A stretch of DNA of 44,526 nucleotides from Flemingiibacterium sp045634005 (lineage in GTDB: Bacteria; Bacillota; Clostridia; Oscillospirales; CAG-272), in NCBI GenBank assembly GCA_045634005.1, contig JAZQZL010000024.1:1-44526 (forward strand), given 5' to 3'. Within the stretch, counting starts at the first letter, position 1, and each line of letters begins with the position of its first letter. Below, piece after piece: positions 8,748 through 16,792 of the stretch. The notes beneath the pieces were generated by a model. That model did no database searches, was not told the origin of the DNA, and worked only from the letters and a program-made list of their open reading frames with translations. The position numbers and the translations under genes are program-made.

Positions 8748-10697
8748 ATGACAAATCTCACTCTTGCAAAGATCGGAACCAATCAGACCGTGTCGTATGC
8801 AGCAAGCGAGCTTGCACGCTGCCTTAAGGCAATGGACATCACACTTCTTATCGACCAGCGTACATACGACGCTTACGATCCCACCGTTAAAAATGTTATC
8901 TGGGTAGGCAAGGACGGCTCCCTTACTCCCTCTGACAGTGTTGACGAGATCAGAATCGACGTCGTGGACGGCGCCGGTGTCATCACCGGTGCAAATAACA
9001 GAGCTGTGCTTATTGCGGTATACCGCTTCCTCCGCGAGCTTGGATGCGCGTGGGTACGCCCCGGAGCTGACGGAGAGATCATTCCGAAGAAGTCGCTCGT
9101 TGGCTCTGCGCTTACAGTAAGCGTTCGCGAAACGCCTTATTACGTACACCGCGGTATTTGCGTTGAAGGCTCCGTTATGAACGAGCACATCATTAATATG
9201 ATCGAGTGGTTGCCGAGAATGGGCATGAATGCGTATTTCGTGCAGAACTTCGTTCCCACGAGTTTCTACCGCCGCTGGTTCAGACACCCGTACAATCCCT
9301 TCCTTGAGGATGAGAATAAAACGGCCGACGATTTCGCTCATATGTGGAAGGCGTGCGAGGAGGAGATCTTAAAGCGCGGACTCTATTACCACGCAGTCGG
9401 TCACGGCTGGACCTATCATCCGTTCGGCATACACTCCACCACGCTCGACCCGAACGATCCGATGCTGACTCCCGAGTATAAGAAGCATTTTGCTTTGATA
9501 AACGGCAAGCGTGAGCTTATGCAGGCACCGCCTCCCGGAGCGCGCGGACTCGGTGCTACACAGCTTTGCTACTCGAATCCCGAAACACGTGAGATTATGC
9601 TTAACGGTATAGTTGAGTACTGCCTTGACCATCCCGACGTTGATATGGTACATTTCTGGCTCGCAGACGGTATGAACAACAACTGCGAGTGCGACGAGTG
9701 CCGGAAGATGCGCCCGTCCGACTACTACGTAATGATGCTCAACGAGCTTGACGATATGCTCACAGCGAAGGGAATTACGACCAAGATCGTATTCCTCGTT
9801 TACGTTGACCTTCTCTGGGCGCCGGAAAAATTAAAGATCAAGAATCCCGATCGCTTCCTTATTATGTTCGCGCCTATCTCGCGTACTTACTCCTCGGCGC
9901 TTTCCGATTACGACAAATCCGAGCCGATCGTGCTTCAGAATTACGAGCGCAACAAGCTTATAATGCCCAAGGCTGTCGGTCCCAATATTGCTCACCTTGC
10001 AGAGTGGCAGAAGGACTTTAGAGGCGACGGATTTATCTTCGACTACCATCTTATGTGGGATCATTTCCTCGATCCCGGCTTTACCACCTGCGCAAAGATA
10101 CTCCATAAGGATATGTGCAATCTCGATATGCTCTCGCTTAACGGAAGCGTAAGCTGCCAGCAGCAGAGATGCGCGTTCCCGACGGGACTTCCGATGTACG
10201 CTATGGCGAAGGGACTTTGGGACAAAAATTCGAAGTTCGAGGACATCTCGCGCGAGTATTACGCGCTCGCGTTCGGCGAGGACGGACCTGCTGTTGAGGC
10301 GTATCTTGCGAAGATATCCGAGCTCTTTGACTCCACCTTTATGCGCAATGAAAAGCCCGAGGGCCACAAGGACGTACTCGAGCGTATGGATGCTATTGAT
10401 GCGACAGTTGACGCATTCAAGGCTTCTCACATTGATAGGAACCGCGAGAAGGATGCGTCGTGGAACTACCTTTGGTATCACGCAGACTACTGCAAGATCT
10501 ACGCGAACGTTATCCGCGCATACACAAGCGAGGACGAGGCGCAGATCGAGGCACGCTCCACCGAGTTTACTGAGTTTATCTTCAGAAACGAGCCCGTACT
10601 CCACACCGTACACGATATGCCTTATTTCAACGAGGTGTTCCCGCGCTGGCTCAAGAGAGTTTACTCCAACAAGCCAACCTCAGAGGTTGACTTCTAA
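8748..10697 (+). CDS. DUF4838 glycoside-hydrolase-like protein, copy 5
   Basis: 649 aa, preceded by AAGGAG after a 45-bp gap (second longest in the array) in which I see no convincing promoter or terminator. Motifs: AVGHGWTYHPFG, DGMNNNCECDEC, RPSDYYVMMLNELD, MWDHFLDPGF, SCQQQRCAFPTGLPMYAMAKGLWDK. A short insertion relative to copies 3 and 4 lies just before TQLCYSNPETR (residues MQAPPPGARGLGA). The tail ends NEVFPRWLKRVYSNKPTSEVDF-like, the EVFPRWLKR form shared with copy 6. Cytoplasmic; substrate unknown. Confidence 0.88.
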   Translation: MTNLTLAKIGTNQTVSYAASELARCLKAMDITLLIDQRTYDAYDPTVKNVIWVGKDGSLTPSDSVDEIRIDVVDGAGVITGANNRAVLIAVYRFLRELGCAWVRPGADGEIIPKKSLVGSALTVSVRETPYYVHRGICVEGSVMNEHIINMIEWLPRMGMNAYFVQNFVPTSFYRRWFRHPYNPFLEDENKTADDFAHMWKACEEEILKRGLYYHAVGHGWTYHPFGIHSTTLDPNDPMLTPEYKKHFALINGKRELMQAPPPGARGLGATQLCYSNPETREIMLNGIVEYCLDHPDVDMVHFWLADGMNNNCECDECRKMRPSDYYVMMLNELDDMLTAKGITTKIVFLVYVDLLWAPEKLKIKNPDRFLIMFAPISRTYSSALSDYDKSEPIVLQNYERNKLIMPKAVGPNIAHLAEWQKDFRGDGFIFDYHLMWDHFLDPGFTTCAKILHKDMCNLDMLSLNGSVSCQQQRCAFPTGLPMYAMAKGLWDKNSKFEDISREYYALAFGEDGPAVEAYLAKISELFDSTFMRNEKPEGHKDVLERMDAIDATVDAFKASHIDRNREKDASWNYLWYHADYCKIYANVIRAYTSEDEAQIEARSTEFTEFIFRNEPVLHTVHDMPYFNEVFPRWLKRVYSNKPTSEVDF

Positions 10698-10709
10698 AGG
10701 AGAACGAAA

Positions 10710-12644
10710 ATGATCAGCATCACACTTGCAAAAATCGGCACAAATCAGACTGTAGCTTACGCAGTCGACGAGCTTGCACACTACCTCAAGCTTATAGATA
10801 AGTCGCTGCTTATCGATCAGCGCACCTACGATGCCTACGACGCTGATATAACTAACGTCGTCTGGGTAGGTCTTACCCCTATGGTTGAGTATAACGCGCT
10901 CGATGATGAGATACTTATTGACGTAAAGGAAGGCGCCGGCGTTATCTCCGGCGCAAATGAGAGAGCTGTGCTTATCGCGGCTTACCGCTATCTGCGCGAG
11001 CTTGGTATAAGATGGATTCGCCCCGGTGATGATGGGGAAGTTATCCCGAAAAAGCGGCTTGACAGGGAAGCTTTAACGGTAAGCGTTCGCGAAACTCCGT
11101 CTATACGTCACCGCTGTGTCTGCATCGAGGGTGCAGACGCTTATGAGCACATTTATAATATGCTAAGGTGGATACCGCGCAACGGTATGAACACGTACTA
11201 TTTGCAGATCCTGCCGCCTATGCCCTTCTTTAACCGTTGGTACGCGCACACGCACAATCCGCTTCGCTCACCCGAGCCGTTCGGACTGCCCGAGCTTAAC
11301 GCGACGGTGGCGCGACTCGATGAGGAGATCGCAAAGCGCGGACTGCTTTACCACGCGGGCGGTCACGGTTGGCATTGGAAGGCACTTGGCTTTGAGTTCC
11401 GCGTGAACGATCCCGACTCGCCGCTCTTAACGCCCGAGATCAAGGAAATGTTCGCGATGATAAACGGCGAGCGAAAGCTTGACAGCCGAGGAATGGGCTT
11501 TACACAGCTTTGCTACTCGAACCCGAAGGTAAGACAGAGAATGGCTGATGCGGTGGTTGATTACTGCAAGGCTCATCCGCTTGTAAACTATCTGCATTTC
11601 TGCATTGCTGACGGATTCAACAATCAGTGCGAGTGTGAGGAATGTCAGAAGATGCGCCCCGCAGACTACTACGTTATGGTGCTTAACGATATCGACGAGC
11701 GGCTTAACAAAGAGGGCATTAATACAAAGCTTTCGTTCGGCGCGTACTGCGACCTTCTTTGGGAGCCGCGTCACGAAAAGATTAAGAATCCCGACAGATT
11801 TATTCTCGATCTCTCGCCTATATCGCGCGTTTATACGAACAGTTACCTTGATATAAACACCGAGTATAACGAGCCGCTGCCCGAATACGTTCGCAATAAG
11901 GTAACGCTCCCGCGCTCGTTTGAGGCAAATTTCGCGTTCCTCAACAAGTGGCGAGAGGGCACCGACTTCGACAGCTACGTGTTTGAATACAATATGATGT
12001 GGGACCACTATCTCGATCCCGGTTATATGAACTGCGCGAGAGTATTACACATCGACGTAACCCACATTAAAGAAAAGCTTAATATGAACGGATGGATAAG
12101 CTGTCAGGAGAACCGCGCGGCCTTCCCGACGGGACTTCCCGTATACGCGATGGCGAAGGGACTCTGGGACAAGGATTCAAAGTTTGAGGACATTTGCGAC
12201 GAGTATTTCACCGCGGCGTTCGGCGAGTATTCGCGCGACGTCCAGGACTACCTATGGAAGATTACCGAGCTTTTCGATCCGCAGTTTATGCGCAACGACC
12301 ACATTGAGGCGCTTCCCACGGCGTATGAGAGAGCGGAGAAGATCATCGCGCTGACACACGAGTTTGAGGCATCGCATATCGCACCGAACAAGGACGTTAA
12401 TGCGTCGTGGATGTATCTCTCGTATCACGCGGAGTATTGCAGACTCTATGCCGAGGTCATCAAGCGTTACGCGAAAAATGACATCGAAGGTATTAAAGAG
12501 TGGAGCGAAAAGTACAACCTCTTTATATTCGGTAACGAGCCTGTGCTTCACACGGTTCACGACCCCTCACTCTTTACAGAGATATTCCCGCGCTGGCTTA
12601 AGCGTGCATTCTCAACAGTTGTGGATACCACGGTCGATTTTTAA
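10710..12644 (+). CDS. DUF4838 glycoside-hydrolase-like protein, copy 6 (mosaic)
   Basis: 644 aa. The gap to copy 5 is only 12 bp and the stop codon of copy 5 is part of the TAAAGGAG ribosome binding site, so translation is probably coupled. The N-terminal domain is of the copy 1/2/7/8 kind (WVGLTPMVEYN..DDEI), but the tail is of the copy 5 kind (NEPVLHTVHD then EIFPRWLKR), the reverse of the combination in copy 4. The histidine motif is AGGHGWHW and the cysteine motif DGFNNQCECEEC. One more difference is an extra residue in the helical region after the MWDH motif (HIKEKLNMNGWISCQENR). Substrate unknown. Confidence 0.88.
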   Translation: MISITLAKIGTNQTVAYAVDELAHYLKLIDKSLLIDQRTYDAYDADITNVVWVGLTPMVEYNALDDEILIDVKEGAGVISGANERAVLIAAYRYLRELGIRWIRPGDDGEVIPKKRLDREALTVSVRETPSIRHRCVCIEGADAYEHIYNMLRWIPRNGMNTYYLQILPPMPFFNRWYAHTHNPLRSPEPFGLPELNATVARLDEEIAKRGLLYHAGGHGWHWKALGFEFRVNDPDSPLLTPEIKEMFAMINGERKLDSRGMGFTQLCYSNPKVRQRMADAVVDYCKAHPLVNYLHFCIADGFNNQCECEECQKMRPADYYVMVLNDIDERLNKEGINTKLSFGAYCDLLWEPRHEKIKNPDRFILDLSPISRVYTNSYLDINTEYNEPLPEYVRNKVTLPRSFEANFAFLNKWREGTDFDSYVFEYNMMWDHYLDPGYMNCARVLHIDVTHIKEKLNMNGWISCQENRAAFPTGLPVYAMAKGLWDKDSKFEDICDEYFTAAFGEYSRDVQDYLWKITELFDPQFMRNDHIEALPTAYERAEKIIALTHEFEASHIAPNKDVNASWMYLSYHAEYCRLYAEVIKRYAKNDIEGIKEWSEKYNLFIFGNEPVLHTVHDPSLFTEIFPRWLKRAFSTVVDTTVDF

Positions 12645-12659
12645 ACAAGGAGAATTACA

Positions 12660-14594
12660 ATGACTACCATTACACTTGCTAAAATAGGGAAGAATACCAC
12701 GGTGAATTTTGCCGTGGACGAGCTTTGCAAATACCTTAAGATGATGGATAAGACCGTCCTTATCGACCGCCGCGTTTACGACGAGTACGACGCTTCGGCG
12801 AATGGCGTTATCTGGGTAGGTCTTACGCCGATGGTTAAGTATCAAAAGCTCGACGACGAGATTATGATAGACGTAAAGGCGGGCGCAGGTGTTATTACCG
12901 CTGCCAACGAACGTGCGGTACTTATCGCAGCTTACCGCTTCCTTCGTGAGCTCGGTTGCAGATGGATCCGCCCCGGCGACGACGGCGAGATCATTCCCGA
13001 AAAGAAGCTCGAAAAGGCAGAAGTTAACGTGAGCGTTCGCGAGATGCCCTCGAATAGATACAGAGGCATCGTTATCGAGGGTGCATCGCACTATGAGCAC
13101 ATCTATAATATGATCAACTGGATGCCCAAGGTTTCGCTCAACGCATACTACTTCCAGTTCTATGCCGGCGACGCATTCCTTCACCTTTGGTATATGCACA
13201 AGTACAACCCCTTTATCGCACCCGAGGAATATACCTTCGAGGAGGCGCTTCACACCAAGACCTGCATCTTTGACGATCTTGCAAAGCGCGGCATAATCGG
13301 CGTTGGCCCCGGTCACGGCTTTTGCCTTTTCCCGTTCGGTATTTATGAGATCCACGCGGAGCCCGACGATCCACGCATCAATGACGACTTTATCTCCTGC
13401 ATGGCAGAGATTGACGGCAAGCGCGGTCTTTTCAAGGATAAGGTCAACTTCACACATCTTTGCTATTCGAATCCCGCTGTCCGTAAGCGTATGATCGACG
13501 GCGCGATCAAATACTGCCTTGAGCACCCCACGATCGAGCTGCTTCGCTTCGGACTTGCAGACGGCATGAACAACCACTGCGAGTGCGAACAGTGCCGTAA
13601 GATGCGTCCGTCCGACTGGCTTATGATGCTTCTCAACGAGCTTGACGAGGCTCTGAGTGCGAACGGTCTTGAAACAAAGGTTGGCTTCTCGGCGTACGTT
13701 GACACGCTCTGGCCGCCCGAGCACATCAAGGTAAACAACCCCGACAGATTCGTATTTAACCTCTCGCCCTCGAGCCGTACGTACTCGAAGCCGCTTTATG
13801 AGGTGGACGTTGATCCTGCAACCGTCACGCTTCCGCCGTATGAGCGCAATAAGCTTAATATGCCGCGTGACGTTGAAACGCTCGTTGCGCTTTATTGGCA
13901 GTGGAAGAAGTGGCTTGGCACAAAGTCGACCATCTTCGACTATCAGATGATGTGGGACCACTTCCTCGATCCCGGATACGCTACCTGCGCGAAGATACTT
14001 CACGCGGATGCAACCGGTCTAAATAAGCTCGATTTTATCGGATATTTCAGCTGTCAGGAGCAGAGAGCGGCATTCCCGACATGCTTGCCCGTATACGCAC
14101 TCGCGGCCGGACTTTGGGACAAAAACTCGAAGTTCGAGGACATCTCAAGCGACTATTACGCGGCGGCATTCGGAGAGGACGGAGCGGCTGTAGAAGCATA
14201 TCTTCAGAAGATTTCCGACCTATTTGATCCCGTGTTTATGCGCAACGAAAATCCCGAGGCTCACCGTACCGCACCGGCGCGTATGGATGCTATCGATGCG
14301 CTCGTTGATGAGTTCAAGGCGTCGCACATTGATGTAAGCAAAGATAAGAACGCGTCCTGGAAGTACCTTTGGTACCACGCGGACTACTGTAAGCACTATA
14401 CCGAGCTTATCCGCGCGTACATCACCGGCGACGAGGCTCTTATCGAAGAAAAGACCAAGGCGTTTACACACTATCATTTCAGCATTGAGCCCGAAACTCA
14501 TACCGTACTCGACAACTTCCAGTTTGACGAGGTATATCAGCGTTGGATCAAGCGTGTGTTTGCAAACAAGCCTACAAACGAGGTCGATTTCTGA
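12660..14594 (+). CDS. DUF4838 glycoside-hydrolase-like protein, copy 7
   Basis: 644 aa, preceded by AAGGAG, 15 bp after copy 6. Motifs: DGMNNHCECEQC, MWDHFLDPGY, YFSCQEQRAAFPTCLPVYALAAGLWDK, tail DEVYQRWIKRVFANKPTNEVDF-like. The segment around the conserved histidine differs from the others (IGVGPGHGFCLFPFG; the tyrosine/histidine before GHG in other copies is missing), which may mean a different substrate. The downstream gap is 104 bp and contains a promoter (see 14637-14665), so transcription of the next copy can be independent. Confidence 0.88.
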   Translation: MTTITLAKIGKNTTVNFAVDELCKYLKMMDKTVLIDRRVYDEYDASANGVIWVGLTPMVKYQKLDDEIMIDVKAGAGVITAANERAVLIAAYRFLRELGCRWIRPGDDGEIIPEKKLEKAEVNVSVREMPSNRYRGIVIEGASHYEHIYNMINWMPKVSLNAYYFQFYAGDAFLHLWYMHKYNPFIAPEEYTFEEALHTKTCIFDDLAKRGIIGVGPGHGFCLFPFGIYEIHAEPDDPRINDDFISCMAEIDGKRGLFKDKVNFTHLCYSNPAVRKRMIDGAIKYCLEHPTIELLRFGLADGMNNHCECEQCRKMRPSDWLMMLLNELDEALSANGLETKVGFSAYVDTLWPPEHIKVNNPDRFVFNLSPSSRTYSKPLYEVDVDPATVTLPPYERNKLNMPRDVETLVALYWQWKKWLGTKSTIFDYQMMWDHFLDPGYATCAKILHADATGLNKLDFIGYFSCQEQRAAFPTCLPVYALAAGLWDKNSKFEDISSDYYAAAFGEDGAAVEAYLQKISDLFDPVFMRNENPEAHRTAPARMDAIDALVDEFKASHIDVSKDKNASWKYLWYHADYCKHYTELIRAYITGDEALIEEKTKAFTHYHFSIEPETHTVLDNFQFDEVYQRWIKRVFANKPTNEVDF

Positions 14595-14600
14595 TAGACG

Positions 14601-14635
14601 CAGTTGATTCGTCCATAAAAACAGTTGATTCACCC
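14601..14635 (+). promoter_or_regulatory. Direct repeat, candidate activator operator
   Basis: CAGTTGATTC occurs at 14601-14610 and again at 14622-14631; extended to 14 bases the half-sites agree at 12 positions. Start-to-start distance is 21 bp, two helical turns, and the second half-site ends next to the -35 box at 14637. This geometry is typical of AraC-family activators at class II promoters. The regulator is not identified; the AraC-type gene at 19942-20712 is a candidate only by proximity. Confidence 0.5.
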
Positions 14636-14636
14636 C

Positions 14637-14665
14637 TTGAAATTTAGAGCTGCAGATTATATACT
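14637..14665 (+). promoter_or_regulatory. Sigma-A promoter for the last DUF4838 copy
   Basis: TTGAAA (14637-14642), 17 bp, TATACT (14660-14665). Position fits a start of transcription about 25 bp upstream of the start codon at 14699. Confidence 0.7.
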
Positions 14666-14698
14666 TATTATATTAAGTGTAGAATCAGGAGGGAATAT

Positions 14699-16630
14699 AT
14701 GATCACAATTACACTTGCCAAAATAGGCACGCATCAGACTGTATCTTATGCAGTTGACGAGCTTGCTCGCTGCCTTAAGGCGCTCGACAAGAGTCTTCTT
14801 ATCGACCAGCGCACCTACGATGCTTACGACGCAAATATAGCGAACGTAATCTGGGTAGGTCTTACTCCGGCAGTTTCGGAGGATAAGGCGAACGATACCA
14901 TTCTCATCGATGTAAAGGACGGCGCAGGCGTTATTACCGGCGCGAATACACGTGCGGTTCTTATCGCGGCTTACCGCTTCCTCAATAAGCTCGGATGCGT
15001 TTGGGTACGTCCCGGAGCTGACGGCGAGGTTATCCGCGCACGCAAGCTTGACAAGGCGGACATCACTGTGAATATAAACGAAACTCCTTCGTATCCGCAC
15101 CGCTGCATTTGCATTGAGGGTGCTGACGCGTACGAGCATATTTTCAATATTCTTGAGTATATGCCGAGAGTAGGTCTTAACGAATACTACATTCAGTTTA
15201 TGACTCCCACTCCGTTCTTTAACCGTTGGTATGACCATTTACACAATCCTCACCGCGAACCTGAATCGATTTCGGTTGAGGATTCCTACCACATAAAGTA
15301 TCGCGTGGAGGAGGAAATGGCGAAGCGCGGCATCATCTACTACGGTGTAGGTCACGGCTTTACCTATGACCCGTTCGGCTTTGACGTAACCTTCAAGGGT
15401 GACGATTCGCCGCTTATCACGCCCGAGCTCAGAAGCTATTTCGCCGAAGTTAATGGCGAGCGCAAGCTTTATAACGACAAGATCGCGTTCACTCATCTTT
15501 GCTACTCGAACCCGAAGGTTAGAGAGATCATGGCCGATGCTGTCGTTGAATACGTTAAGAAGAACCCGACCGTTGACTACCTCTGCATCTCGCTCGCAGA
15601 CGGCGTAAACAACTACTGCGAGTGCGAGGAGTGCCAGAAGCTTACTCCTGCGGACTGGTACACGATGATCTTTAACGATATGGACGAAAAGCTCACCGCA
15701 GCAGGTCTTGACACCAAGCTTGTGTTCGACGTTTACGTTAACACTATGTGGGCGCCGATCAAGGAGCGCATCAAGAACCCGAGCCGTGTTATGCTTCAGT
15801 TCGCGCCGATCACGCGCACATACTCCGCGGCGTTCATCGACACTCCGATGGATAAGGAAATCGAGATTCCGCCGTATGTTCACAACAAGGTTGAAATGCC
15901 GCGTGACCTCGGCCTTAATATCGCGCTTCTCGAAAAGTGGAGAGAGGTTCTCGATGCCGAGAACACTATCTTCGACTACCACCTTATGTGGGACCACTAT
16001 CTCGATCCCGGCTACGTTTCCTGCGCGAGAACGCTCCACCGCGACGTTACCACGCTCGATAAACTCGGCTTCACCGGCTACATAAGCTGTCAGGAGCAGA
16101 GAATAGCGTTCCCGACTGCACTCCCGATGTATGCGATGGCTCGCGGTCTGTGGGATAAGGACTCGAAGTTCGAGGACGTTTCGCGCGATTATTTCGCAGA
16201 GGCATTCGCCGAGGACGGACCCGCAGTTGAAGCATATATGGCGAAGCTTTCCGAGCTGTTTGATCCCAAGTTCATGCGTAACGAAAAGCCGGAGGCTCAC
16301 CGTACCGCTCTCGCTCGTATGGAAGCTATCGACGCGCTCGTTGACGAGTTCAGAGCAGCATACATCGACAGGAAGAAGGACTCCGACGCATCGTGGATGT
16401 ATCTGTCCTACCACGCTGATTACGTTAAGATGTACGCGGAGCTCATCCGCCGCTATTCTCACGGCGACGAGGCTCTTATCGAGGAGCAGACCAAGGCATT
16501 CAGCGCCTTCCATTTCGGACTTGAGCCCGTGCTTCATACCGTACTCGACTCCTGCCTCTTCGACGAGGTTTATCAGCGTTGGATCAAGCGTGTTTACTCC
16601 AACAAGCCTACAAGCGAGGTTGACCTTTAA
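14699..16630 (+). CDS. DUF4838 glycoside-hydrolase-like protein, copy 8 (last of the array)
   Basis: 643 aa, preceded by AGGAGGG. This is the only copy with its own visible promoter and operator-like repeat, so its expression can be set apart from the upstream genes or added to read-through. Motifs: GVGHGFTYDPFG, LADGVNNYCECEEC, MWDHYLDPGY, YISCQEQRIAFPTALPMYAMARGLWDK. In place of RPSDYY it has TPADWY after the cysteine motif, and it ends VDL where others end VDF. A terminator follows the stop codon by 4 bp. Family and cytoplasmic location are clear; reaction is not. Confidence 0.88.
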   Translation: MITITLAKIGTHQTVSYAVDELARCLKALDKSLLIDQRTYDAYDANIANVIWVGLTPAVSEDKANDTILIDVKDGAGVITGANTRAVLIAAYRFLNKLGCVWVRPGADGEVIRARKLDKADITVNINETPSYPHRCICIEGADAYEHIFNILEYMPRVGLNEYYIQFMTPTPFFNRWYDHLHNPHREPESISVEDSYHIKYRVEEEMAKRGIIYYGVGHGFTYDPFGFDVTFKGDDSPLITPELRSYFAEVNGERKLYNDKIAFTHLCYSNPKVREIMADAVVEYVKKNPTVDYLCISLADGVNNYCECEECQKLTPADWYTMIFNDMDEKLTAAGLDTKLVFDVYVNTMWAPIKERIKNPSRVMLQFAPITRTYSAAFIDTPMDKEIEIPPYVHNKVEMPRDLGLNIALLEKWREVLDAENTIFDYHLMWDHYLDPGYVSCARTLHRDVTTLDKLGFTGYISCQEQRIAFPTALPMYAMARGLWDKDSKFEDVSRDYFAEAFAEDGPAVEAYMAKLSELFDPKFMRNEKPEAHRTALARMEAIDALVDEFRAAYIDRKKDSDASWMYLSYHADYVKMYAELIRRYSHGDEALIEEQTKAFSAFHFGLEPVLHTVLDSCLFDEVYQRWIKRVYSNKPTSEVDL

Positions 16631-16634
16631 AATC

Positions 16635-16664
16635 AAAACGGACGGCATAAGCCGTCCGTTTTTT
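16635..16664 (+). terminator. Intrinsic terminator ending the DUF4838 array
   Basis: Stem ACGGACGGC/GCCGTCCGT with loop ATAA followed by six T residues. Confidence 0.9.
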
Positions 16665-16730
16665 GTTGACTGTCGAAAAATCGCTATAATTCGGCGCACT
16701 TAAACTTTAGTATATTATTTAGTTTGACAC

Positions 16731-16759
16731 TTGACCTTGCAGACTTTTTCTGATATAAT
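16731..16759 (+). promoter_or_regulatory. Sigma-A promoter of purH
   Basis: TTGACC (16731-16736), 17 bp, TATAAT (16754-16759). A better -35 match, TTGACA at 16724-16729, is 24 bp from the -10 box and so is not usable with it. Confidence 0.75.
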
Positions 16760-16792
16760 TATATATAATAAAATATATACGAGGTGTTTACT

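Noticed and set aside
16784..16792. GTG start for purH
   Set aside because: The GTG is inside the GAGGTG ribosome site of the ATG at 16793, and family N-termini begin at KKRAIIS.
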